Source of the DNA: Sulfuriferula sp. AH1
Lineage (GTDB): Bacteria; Pseudomonadota; Gammaproteobacteria; Burkholderiales; Sulfuriferulaceae
DNA: 64,000 bases
Reading direction: 5' to 3'
NCBI RefSeq assembly: GCF_002162035.1
Contig: NZ_CP021138.1
Location: forward strand, 2,542,001 to 2,606,000
The notes under the pieces: model-generated
The model's input: the letters and a program-made list of their open reading frames with translations, nothing else
Database searches by the model: none
Told to the model about the DNA's origin: nothing
Made by a program: the position numbers and the translations under genes
Part shown: piece after piece, positions 26,836 through 34,270 of the stretch
Numbering within the stretch: position 1 is the stretch's first letter
Layout of the letters: each line of letters begins with the position of its first letter

Positions 26836-27165
26836 ATGACATTTATCGAACTGCTCGGCTATGTAGGCGCTCACTGCAAATACGACATCATGGATGGCGA
26901 CATCGCCACCACGCTGACGCTCGCGCTGGACGGCAAACATAAAAATCCGGTGGTGGGCAACATCATTGCCCAGATGTACAAGAACAGCGCCATCAGCAGC
27001 CCCGATGCCGAAATCGATCGCGCGCAGGCGATCAACACGCTGGGGCCGATACGCCTGTTTTACATGAAGGATGACGCGCCGGTGGAAGGATTCCGTCTGG
27101 TAGAGGACATCGTCCACAAGATCGATGGCGCGTTTAACGATGAAGCCATGCGCCTGAAAGATTGA
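26836..27165 (+). CDS. Hypothetical protein (109 aa)
   Basis: Not recognised. Small soluble protein without signal peptide; mixed alpha/beta with segments LGYVGAHCKYDIMDGD and LGPIRLFYMKDDAPVEGFR. An AAGGAA ribosome site precedes the ATG. It lies in a tight run EVE, GST-like, this gene, TauE-like, and shares bases with the start of the next gene. Confidence 0.6.
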   Translation: MTFIELLGYVGAHCKYDIMDGDIATTLTLALDGKHKNPVVGNIIAQMYKNSAISSPDAEIDRAQAINTLGPIRLFYMKDDAPVEGFRLVEDIVHKIDGAFNDEAMRLKD

Positions 27166-27959
27166 TGACCTATTTGCCGTATTACCTCACGCTGGGCCTG
27201 CTCTCCGGTTTTGTCGCAGGTCTGCTGGGCGTAGGCGGCGGCCTGATTCTGGTACCGATACTGGTATGGCTGTTCACGACGCAAGGATTCAGCCCGGCGC
27301 ATAACATGCTACTTGCCCTCGGCACCTCGCTCGCCGTCATCAGCTTCACCGCTATTTCCAGCGTACGCGCCCATCATGCCCACGGCGCGGTCAACTGGGT
27401 TATGGTGCGCCGTGTCGCGCCGGGGATACTTGGCGGCACATTCCTCGGCGCATGGCTGGCAAGCCGCTTGCCCGGCCAGTTCTTGCACTATTTCTTTGTC
27501 GCATTCCTGTTTTATGCAGCGACGCAAATGCTGCTCAATTTCAAACCGGCACCCCATCGCGAACTGCCCGGCAGTATCGGGCTAAGCATGGTCGGCAGCG
27601 TTATCGGTCTGATCTCCAGCTGGGTAGGCATAGGCGGCGGCACGCTCTCCGTGCCGTTCATGCTGTGGTGCAACAACAAACTGCACCAGGCCATCGCTAC
27701 GTCGGCAGCGATCGGTTTCCCCATTGCCATTGCCGGTACGCTGGGCTATATAGTCGCGGGCTGGAACACGGCATCACTGCCAGCCTACAGCGCAGGCTAT
27801 GTCTATCTGCCCGCGCTCGCCGCCATCGCCAGCAGCAGCATACTTACCGCACCGCTGGGCGCACGTCTTGCCCATCGGCTGCCGGTTGCCATACTCAAGC
27901 GCATCTTCGCCGTGCTGCTGTATGCGCTAGGCATCAAAATGGCGATGGGTTTAATGTAA
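27165..27959 (+). CDS. TauE/SafE family membrane exporter
   Basis: Inner-membrane protein of 264 residues, about eight hydrophobic segments in two repeats, of the TauE/SafE (DUF81) family linked to export of sulfite, sulfoacetate or other small organosulfur anions. The paired glycine-rich repeats GLLGVGGGLILVPIL and GIGGGTLSVPFML are diagnostic. The ATG at 27165 shares its A with the preceding stop codon (TGATG). In a thiosulfate oxidiser sulfite export is a plausible task, but the substrate is not shown. The 3' end overlaps the convergent gene by 9 bases. Confidence 0.82.
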   Translation: MTYLPYYLTLGLLSGFVAGLLGVGGGLILVPILVWLFTTQGFSPAHNMLLALGTSLAVISFTAISSVRAHHAHGAVNWVMVRRVAPGILGGTFLGAWLASRLPGQFLHYFFVAFLFYAATQMLLNFKPAPHRELPGSIGLSMVGSVIGLISSWVGIGGGTLSVPFMLWCNNKLHQAIATSAAIGFPIAIAGTLGYIVAGWNTASLPAYSAGYVYLPALAAIASSSILTAPLGARLAHRLPVAILKRIFAVLLYALGIKMAMGLM

Positions 27960-29078
27960 CAAGCCGCCACGCGAACTGATCGCTGTAATATCGACGTAGC
28001 TCGAAAACCGGTGATCGGGCCCTGCGTTCACATAGAAACCGCCCAGATCCAGGTTATGCAGACCATTCAGCACCTGATTGATCTGCTTCGGCGTATCGGC
28101 ACGCTCCAGCGTCTTCACCAGCAGCTTGGCCGCCAGATAGCCTTCCATGGTCAAATGCGAAGGTGCCTCATCGCGATACTTTTTCATCAGCTTATCTAGT
28201 TCGCGCACAGCCGCCACAGAGAAATTGGCAGGGTGAGGGACAACCTGGGTAATCACCACACCGCTCGCTGCAGCTTTGCCGGCGACTTCCATCAGGGTTT
28301 GATGATTGATCAGCGACAACCCGAGCAACAGGGCACCGGGCGACAGCGGATGATAGGTTTTCACAAATTCCGCCGCCGGCAGCGTTTCCATGATCATCAG
28401 GGTCGCCTGCGCGCCGCTGCTTCTGATCTTTTGTATCGCCAGCGTCATGTCAGCCGTACTGTTTTCGCGCATCGCCTGCTCTGCCACCAGCTGTAACGGC
28501 TTGCCTTTCAATTCGGATTTTACTGCCTGTAACGCAGCATGCCCGTAAGCATTCGGACTGTAAACCACAGCCAGCCTGCTCATGCCCACAGCCTGCACAT
28601 ATTTGAGCACGGCCTGCGTTTCCTCGATATAACTGGGGCGCAGAAAATAGATGTTGCCGGTATGCGCCAATGTGACCCCGGAAAAAGGTGCGACCAGCGG
28701 TATATCCGACTGGATAAACCGCCTGTCTTCGGCCGTGGCTTCGATGACGCCTTCACCATAATAGCCAAACAGCACATCAACCCGATCCTTGCCGAGAAAA
28801 TCCTGGGTGATTTGGCGGGATTGAGCCACCGACCCCTGATTGTCGCGCACCTCCAGCTTGATTTTTCGGCCGCGGATGCCGCCATTACTGTTGATGTAAT
28901 CGAAATACACGCGGGCACCTGCCAGAAAATCCTTGCCCAGATCCCCGTTCATCCCGGTCAAATCGATCGATTCACCGACCCGGATATCGGCAGCCCAACC
29001 GGGTTGCATGCAACCTAGCGTCAAACCGAACGCGCATACCGCGCCCAGTTTCCGTAACAAATTCCTGGGTATCCACAT
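27951..29078 (-). CDS. ABC-type solute-binding protein, branched-chain amino acid (LivJ) type
   Basis: Periplasmic binding protein of 375 residues with a signal peptide (LGAVCAFGLTLGCMQPGWAA). The fold family is seen in RVGESIDLTGMNGDLGKDFLAGARVYFDY and VYSPNAYGHAALQAVK, as in LivJ and related urea/amide binders. A Cys in the LGCMQ context could be a lipobox-like residue but the arrangement is not canonical. No permease or ATPase genes are nearby, so it may serve a sensor or a transporter elsewhere. The ligand is unknown. Confidence 0.78.
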   Translation of the reverse strand: MWIPRNLLRKLGAVCAFGLTLGCMQPGWAADIRVGESIDLTGMNGDLGKDFLAGARVYFDYINSNGGIRGRKIKLEVRDNQGSVAQSRQITQDFLGKDRVDVLFGYYGEGVIEATAEDRRFIQSDIPLVAPFSGVTLAHTGNIYFLRPSYIEETQAVLKYVQAVGMSRLAVVYSPNAYGHAALQAVKSELKGKPLQLVAEQAMRENSTADMTLAIQKIRSSGAQATLMIMETLPAAEFVKTYHPLSPGALLLGLSLINHQTLMEVAGKAAASGVVITQVVPHPANFSVAAVRELDKLMKKYRDEAPSHLTMEGYLAAKLLVKTLERADTPKQINQVLNGLHNLDLGGFYVNAGPDHRFSSYVDITAISSRGGLLH

Positions 29079-29144
29079 AAAACCATTTCCTGAAACAAAA
29101 GAGCCATCAGTTTATTGCAACTTTGTTACGTTTCCATGAAGGCG

Positions 29145-29172
29145 TTGAACATTCGTCAATTCAGGTTAAAAT
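29145..29172 (+). promoter_or_regulatory. Sigma-70 promoter of argJ
   Basis: TTGAAC (29145-29150) and TAAAAT (29167-29172) with a 16-base spacer, about 30 bases before the argJ ATG. Confidence 0.6.
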
Positions 29173-29201
29173 CTGGTTTTGTACATCACTGAGCGCGCAC
29201 C

Positions 29202-30428
29202 ATGCCTGTAAACTTAGCCTCTCCCCTTGCTGAAAAACTGTTACCGATTGCCGGCGTCACTATCGGCACCGCCTCTGCTGGAATCAAGAAAGCCGGCCGT
29301 CGGGACGTGACCCTGATGCTGCTGGCGGCGGGTAGCCGGGTAGCCGGCGTGTTCACCCAGAACCGGTTTTGTGCTGCGCCGGTGATCGTCGCCAAAAAAC
29401 ATTTGAGCAAAACTGCGCCGCGCGCCCTCATCATCAACACCGGCAATGCCAATGCCGGCACCGGTGAAGACGGTCTGGCACGCACCCGCCAGGTTTGCGA
29501 TGCGGTTGCCGAATTGCTGCCGTGCCGCGAACCCGAAGTGCTGCCGTTCTCTACCGGCGTCATCATGGAGCCGCTGCCTGCCGACAAGATCATTGCCGCG
29601 ATTCCGGCCACGATTGCGGACTGCCGCGCCGACAACTGGTTTGCCGCCGCCCATGCGATCATGACCACGGACATCGTCGCCAAGGCCACTTCGCGCCAGG
29701 TCGAAATAGCCGGCAAGACCATCAGTGTCACCGGCATTGCCAAGGGCTCGGGCATGATTCATCCCAACATGGCGACCCTGCTCGGTTACGTCGCCACCGA
29801 TGCCACGATCAGCCAGGACGCGTTGCAAAGCATGGTGAAACACGCCGCCGACCTCAGCTTCAACTGCATCACGGTGGATGGCGACACTTCGACCAACGAT
29901 TCCTTCATGCTCATCGCCACCGGACAGGCCGGCAATACCGAGATCGGTGATACCGCCAGCGCAGAATACGCCACACTCGCCGCCGCCGTTACCGATGTAT
30001 CGCGGGAACTCGCACAGGCCATCGTACGCGACGGCGAAGGCGCCACCAAATTCATGCAAATCCAGGTAGAAGGCGGTATAGACCGTGACGAATGCCGCAA
30101 GATCGGCTACGCCATCGCACATTCGCCACTGGTGAAAACCGCGTTCTTCGCCTCCGACCCCAATCTCGGGCGCATCCTCGCCGCGATTGGGTATGCCGGA
30201 GTCGATGACTTGAACGTCGATACCCTGCAGCTCTATCTCGACGACGTGCTGGTCGCCGAGAACGGCGGCCGCGCCGCCAGCTATCAGGAAGCCGACGGCC
30301 AGCGCGTCATGCAGCAAGCCGAGATTACCGTACGCGTGGTACTCAATCGCGGTACTGCCAGCGCGACCTTGTGGACTTGCGACTTCTCTTACGATTACGT
30401 GAAAATCAATGCCGAATACCGCAGCTGA
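29202..30428 (+). CDS. argJ: ArgJ, glutamate N-acetyltransferase / amino-acid acetyltransferase
   Basis: Enzyme of the cyclic arginine pathway that transfers acetyl from N-acetylornithine to glutamate, and in bifunctional forms uses acetyl-CoA. The 408-residue precursor cleaves itself before the catalytic threonine in HPNMATLL (Thr192). Other family segments are [39 protein letters not shown] and [15 protein letters not shown]. The next gene starts 20 bases inside its 3' end. Confidence 0.96.
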   Translation: MPVNLASPLAEKLLPIAGVTIGTASAGIKKAGRRDVTLMLLAAGSRVAGVFTQNRFCAAPVIVAKKHLSKTAPRALIINTGNANAGTGEDGLARTRQVCDAVAELLPCREPEVLPFSTGVIMEPLPADKIIAAIPATIADCRADNWFAAAHAIMTTDIVAKATSRQVEIAGKTISVTGIAKGSGMIHPNMATLLGYVATDATISQDALQSMVKHAADLSFNCITVDGDTSTNDSFMLIATGQAGNTEIGDTASAEYATLAAAVTDVSRELAQAIVRDGEGATKFMQIQVEGGIDRDECRKIGYAIAHSPLVKTAFFASDPNLGRILAAIGYAGVDDLNVDTLQLYLDDVLVAENGGRAASYQEADGQRVMQQAEITVRVVLNRGTASATLWTCDFSYDYVKINAEYRS

Positions 30429-31280
30429 TCTCATCCCCCTGCTCACCCGCGCCGAAGCAGTACTGGCGCGACTGGAGGCCTGGTTGCCGCCGGCACCGCC
30501 GGCACCCGACTGGAAAACCGCCATCGCACTGCGCTGGCGCCGCCGCGGCGAACAGGGCTGGATAGAAGCCATCCATTCGCCGCAGGCGGTGGATCTGGCG
30601 CGGCTCACCGGCATAGACCAGCAAAAGCAGCGCATCAGCCAGAACACCGCGCAATTCGTCAGCGGCAAACCGGCGAATAACGTCCTGCTTACCGGCGCCC
30701 GCGGCACCGGCAAATCGTCACTGGTCAAAGCCATGCTGCCGCTGTATGCCGAGCAAGGCTTGCGCATCATCGAAGTGGACAAGACGCATCTGGTGGATCT
30801 GGCCGACATCACACTGCAGCTGACCAACCGCCCGGAGCGTTTTATTGTATTTTGCGACGACCTGTCCTTCGAAGCGGAAGAGGCCGGCTACAAGGCGCTC
30901 AAAGCCGCCTTGGACGGCACGCTGGCCGCTGCGCCGGAAAACGTGCTGATTTACGCCACCTCCAACCGCCGCCACCTCATGCCCGAATACATGAGCGACA
31001 ACGAGAAAACGCAGCATCGCGGCGGAGAAGTGCATCCCAACGAAGCGGTGGAAGAAAAGATCTCGCTGTCCGAGCGTTTCGGATTATGGCTGTCGTTCTA
31101 TCCGTTCGATCAGGATACCTACCTCGCCGGTGTCGCGCAGTGGCTGGATGCGTTCGGCGTCGATATCAGCGCCCCGAGCAATATCGTCGCGAAGCCCTGC
31201 AATGGGCACTGGCGCGCGGCACGCGTTCAGGCCGCACCGCATGGCAGTTCGCCCGCGATTACGCGGGGCAGCATGGCTAG
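30409..31280 (+). pseudogene. DUF815-type AAA+ ATPase with a 3' frameshift
   Basis: AAA+ ATPase of the DUF815 family (role unknown). The P-loop GARGTGKSS is at 96-104 and a Walker B-like FIVFCDDLSF is near residue 150. In frame the protein runs to 31308 (299 residues), but after residue 255 it becomes nonsense. The family C-terminus (EQYRREALQWALARGTRSG, then TAWQFARDYAG) is encoded in a different frame, from 31176 to a TAG at 31280. A single-base loss near the C-run at 31172-31175 explains this. The corrected end meets the convergent gene at a shared CTAG. It may be a real mutation or a sequencing error; most of the ATPase domain would still be made. Confidence 0.75.
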
Positions 31281-32056
31281 ACAGGCATCACATAATTTTC
31301 CTGGGTGAAGCGGTCTATCCCGCAGTCCAATGTCTCGATCCAGTCCAGAAACGCGCCGACTGCCGGCTTGCCCTGAAACCAGCGGCCATGCTGCGGCACG
31401 ATGGCGTGCACATCCATCTGCCGCACCATGTTGACCCAGTAGCGGCAGATCTTGCCGGATACCATGTAGCGCTGATGAAATCCCTGCATATGCGGAATAT
31501 GCGCGCGAAATTCGGCTGGGGTGACGATCGGCTCGGGCACTGCCTCGTGCGGCACGATCGATGCGCCCATGTCGCCGCTGAACAGAATCCGCGCCCGCGG
31601 GTCGTAGAACTGGAAATTGCCTTCCGCATGCAGGAAATGCGCGGGCACCGCAACGATCTCGTCCTTGCCCAGCGGGATACGCATGCCTTTATCCGGTATG
31701 CCGACGATGCGGCCGGAAGTCTTGTCGCCGGTGCAGAAATGCGGCACGAACCGCGACCAGAGGCTCGATACGTACAAATCCGCGTCGGTGGACATCATCC
31801 ATTTGTTGAGCGAGCCGACGATATCCGGATCCTGATGCGATGCCAGCAGGTATTTGAGCCGCTTGTACGGGAAATATTGCCCCATGCCGACGATCAGCCC
31901 GTTATAGGTCATATTGCCGGAAGGATCGATCAGCGCCCCTTCGCCATTGGATACAATTAGGAATTGATTTGCCTGCACTGCTGCGGCATTATCATCAACC
32001 AGGTCGCTGAACATCATGCACACATGTTCGCCATCGTTATAGAGTTCTATGGACAT
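31277..32056 (-). CDS. MBL-fold di-iron protein, flavodiiron/ODP-like
   Basis: Stand-alone metallo-beta-lactamase-fold protein of 259 residues resembling the oxygen-binding di-iron domain of flavodiiron proteins. Candidate ligands are in ASHQDPDIVG, VPAHFLHAEGNFQFYD, FSGDMGAS and VPQHGRW. The canonical HxExDH motif is altered to HQDPDI. No flavodoxin domain is attached and no rubredoxin gene adjoins. Likely roles are oxygen or NO sensing or reduction with an unknown partner; this is inference. It converges on the DUF815 gene, sharing a CTAG that carries both stop codons. Confidence 0.75.
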   Translation of the reverse strand: MSIELYNDGEHVCMMFSDLVDDNAAAVQANQFLIVSNGEGALIDPSGNMTYNGLIVGMGQYFPYKRLKYLLASHQDPDIVGSLNKWMMSTDADLYVSSLWSRFVPHFCTGDKTSGRIVGIPDKGMRIPLGKDEIVAVPAHFLHAEGNFQFYDPRARILFSGDMGASIVPHEAVPEPIVTPAEFRAHIPHMQGFHQRYMVSGKICRYWVNMVRQMDVHAIVPQHGRWFQGKPAVGAFLDWIETLDCGIDRFTQENYVMPV

Positions 32057-32127
32057 CGGCTACCTTCGCTATAAATGGATATCAATATCATCATTATGCT
32101 GCATCCGTATCAAATTAGGAAACCCAC

Positions 32128-33063
32128 ATGACTATTCCCACCATTACCGTCGCTGCGGCGGTAATCCTGCGCCCCGATGGCCGATTCTTACTCGCCAGCC
32201 GGCCAGCCGACAAACCCTACCCCGGTTACTGGGAATTTCCCGGCGGCAAAATCGAGGCAGACGAATCTGCATATCAGGCTCTGATACGTGAACTCGATGA
32301 AGAACTGGGCATTCAGGTCACCCATGCCACCCCTTGGCTCACTCGCCGTTTCGATTACTCCAAGTTACGGGTAGTGCTGTCGTTCTTTCGTGTCAGCGCC
32401 TGGCAGGGTGAACCGCATCCGCGTGAAGGGCAGACGCTCTCCTGGCAAGCAGCCGACGACATCCGCGTTACGCCGTTATTGCCGGCCAATACACCGATCA
32501 TCCAGGCGCTGACATTGCCCCCGCTCCTGGGCATTACCCAGGCCGGGGATGACGTGGGCGGTTTTTTACCCAAGCTGGACCATGCCCTGACGCAAGGCAT
32601 GAAACTGATCCAGGTACGCGAAAAACAGCTTGCCGGTCCCGCCCTGACCGAATTCGCCCGGACCGTCGTTAGCCGTGCCCATTCCGCCCATGCTCGCGTC
32701 GTCATCAATGCGGATATCGCACTGGCACAACAGATTCAGGCCGATGGCGTGCAGCTCACCGCCGCCCAGCTGGCCGCTACCGACACCCGCCCGGATCTGC
32801 CATTGGTCGGGGCATCGTGTCATGATGCCGCCGAACTCGATCTTGCCGAACAGCTGGGCTGCGACTATGCGTTGCTGTCCCCGGTACTGCCTACCGCCAG
32901 CCATCCCGGCGCACCCACGCTGGGATGGGAAAAATTTGCCAGCCTCATCAGCAACCGCGGCATACCTGTATACGCCCTCGGCGGCCTGGCCGGCAGCGAT
33001 CTCGAGCTGGCCCAACGGCATGGCGCGCACGGCATTGCGCTGCTCCGCGGAGCCTGGCAATGA
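32128..33063 (+). CDS. Nudix hydrolase fused to ThiE/TenI-like domain
   Basis: Two-domain protein of 311 residues. Residues 1-130 are a MutT-type Nudix domain (Nudix box from GGKIEADES to RELDEELG), which would clean oxidised nucleotides such as 8-oxo-dGTP. Residues 140-311 look like thiamine phosphate synthase or TenI (KLIQVREKQLAGPALTEFA, VVINADIALA, GASCHDAAELDLAE, LGWEKFASLI). This fusion is common in beta- and gammaproteobacteria. Whether the second domain still makes thiamine phosphate is not evident; thiS and thiG lie 18 kb away. The stop overlaps the next start (ATGA). Confidence 0.85.
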   Translation: MTIPTITVAAAVILRPDGRFLLASRPADKPYPGYWEFPGGKIEADESAYQALIRELDEELGIQVTHATPWLTRRFDYSKLRVVLSFFRVSAWQGEPHPREGQTLSWQAADDIRVTPLLPANTPIIQALTLPPLLGITQAGDDVGGFLPKLDHALTQGMKLIQVREKQLAGPALTEFARTVVSRAHSAHARVVINADIALAQQIQADGVQLTAAQLAATDTRPDLPLVGASCHDAAELDLAEQLGCDYALLSPVLPTASHPGAPTLGWEKFASLISNRGIPVYALGGLAGSDLELAQRHGAHGIALLRGAWQ

Positions 33064-33485
33064 AGCGGGAATGGCTGCTGAAATATGCGTTGCCGACATT
33101 GCTTATCGGCATACTGGTCGCTGGCGGCGTCTATCAGACCTGGTATCGCGCCGAGAACAAAGTGACCACCATCGAGTGTTCCAACCCCTTGCAAGGCTGC
33201 CAGTTCCAGCTGGACCAGCAGGCGGTACGTGTCAGCTTTATCGATCCGCCATCGGGCCTGCATCCGTTCACCGTGCGCGTCACCACCGCCAATGCCAAAA
33301 GCGTTTATGCCTATTTCACGATGCGCGACATGGAAATGGGCTACAACCGTTATCGCCTGACACAGCAGCAACCGGAGCTATGGCAAGCCCGGGTGGTTCT
33401 GCCGGTTTGCGTCACCGGACGACATGACTGGTTATTGACCCTGGATATCGATGGCAAAAAAATCGCCATCCCATTCTCAGGGTAA
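33060..33485 (+). CDS. Hypothetical membrane-anchored protein (141 aa)
   Basis: Family not firmly recognised. One N-terminal membrane anchor (LLKYALPTLLIGILVAGGVY) is followed by a periplasmic beta-rich domain with Cys residues (IECSNPLQGCQF, VLPVCVTG) and a Met-rich stretch, FTMRDMEMGYNRY. This recalls FixH/YtkA-like Ig-fold proteins tied to copper or cytochrome oxidase assembly, but that is a weak guess. Its ATG overlaps the stop of the Nudix gene; the longer frame from 32925 is rejected because it runs through that gene. Confidence 0.6.
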   Translation: MKREWLLKYALPTLLIGILVAGGVYQTWYRAENKVTTIECSNPLQGCQFQLDQQAVRVSFIDPPSGLHPFTVRVTTANAKSVYAYFTMRDMEMGYNRYRLTQQQPELWQARVVLPVCVTGRHDWLLTLDIDGKKIAIPFSG

Positions 33486-33491
33486 TAAAGA

Positions 33492-33536
33492 TTGTCACCA
33501 AAATGTCACCTACACCGTTACTTCTAACGCTATAAT
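33492..33536 (+). promoter_or_regulatory. Pho box and -10 element of phoU
   Basis: Two direct 7-bp repeats, TTGTCAC (33492-33498) and ATGTCAC (33503-33509), spaced by four bases as in PhoB boxes (CTGTCAT-N4-CTGTCAT type). A weaker third unit, CCGTTAC, is at 33515-33521. A perfect TATAAT follows at 33531-33536, nine bases after the third unit. This is the layout of PhoB-activated promoters, in which the box replaces the -35. Confidence 0.75.
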
Positions 33537-33560
33537 CGAAATTGAACACAGGAGAGCGAC

Positions 33561-34265
33561 ATGCCACAAGAACATACCTACAAACAATTCGATACAGATC
33601 TCGAAAACATGCGAGCTCGCGTGCTGCAAATGGGTGGTCTGGTTGAGCAGCAAATCAGTCAGGCCATCGAAGCGCTGATCAATGCCGATTTCGTTCTTGC
33701 CGATCAGGTTGTCGCAAACGATCATCAGGTCAATGCGCTGGAAGTCGGCATCGACGAAGACTGTGCCCAGATTATTGCCCGGCGCCAGCCGACTGCCTCC
33801 GACCTGCGCATGGTGATGACGGTCATCAAGACCATCACCGATCTGGAGCGCATCGGCGATGAAGCGGCCAAGGTTGCGCGCATGACCAAGGAAATCCATC
33901 AGACCGGACGCATCACTCAGCCGAAATTCAACCAGATCCAGTTCATGAGCGAGATCGTTCTCGACATGCTGCACCGCGCGCTGGACGGCTTTGCCCGCCT
34001 CGATGTCAGCAACGCAGCGCATATCGCACGCCAGGATATCGAAGTGGATGAGGAATACCACCTCGTGCTACGCAACCTCATCACCTACATGATGGAAGAC
34101 CCGCGCACCATTTCCACCTTCATCGACATCATGTTCATCGCCAAAGCCATAGAACGCATGGGCGACCATGCCAAAAACATGTCTGAATACGTGGTGTACA
34201 TGGTCAAAGGCAAGGATGTCCGCCATACCACCGTGGAAGAAATCGAACGCGAAGCCATGCGTTAA
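33561..34265 (+). CDS. phoU: PhoU, phosphate signalling regulator
   Basis: Helical protein of 234 residues made of two three-helix PhoU repeats. Metal-binding acidic motifs are visible in ITDLERIGDEAAKVA and IAKAIERMGDHAKNMSEYVV. PhoU restrains the PhoR/PhoB system and the Pst transporter when phosphate is plentiful. AGGAGA precedes the ATG. A PhoB-type box lies upstream. Unlike the usual pst-phoU operon it is alone here. Confidence 0.95.
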   Translation: MPQEHTYKQFDTDLENMRARVLQMGGLVEQQISQAIEALINADFVLADQVVANDHQVNALEVGIDEDCAQIIARRQPTASDLRMVMTVIKTITDLERIGDEAAKVARMTKEIHQTGRITQPKFNQIQFMSEIVLDMLHRALDGFARLDVSNAAHIARQDIEVDEEYHLVLRNLITYMMEDPRTISTFIDIMFIAKAIERMGDHAKNMSEYVVYMVKGKDVRHTTVEEIEREAMR

Positions 34266-34270
34266 TCGCG

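Noticed and set aside
29241-30827. 528-codon minus-strand frame across argJ
   Set aside because: Antisense to argJ and the DUF815 gene, which have strong family motifs; low-complexity composition.
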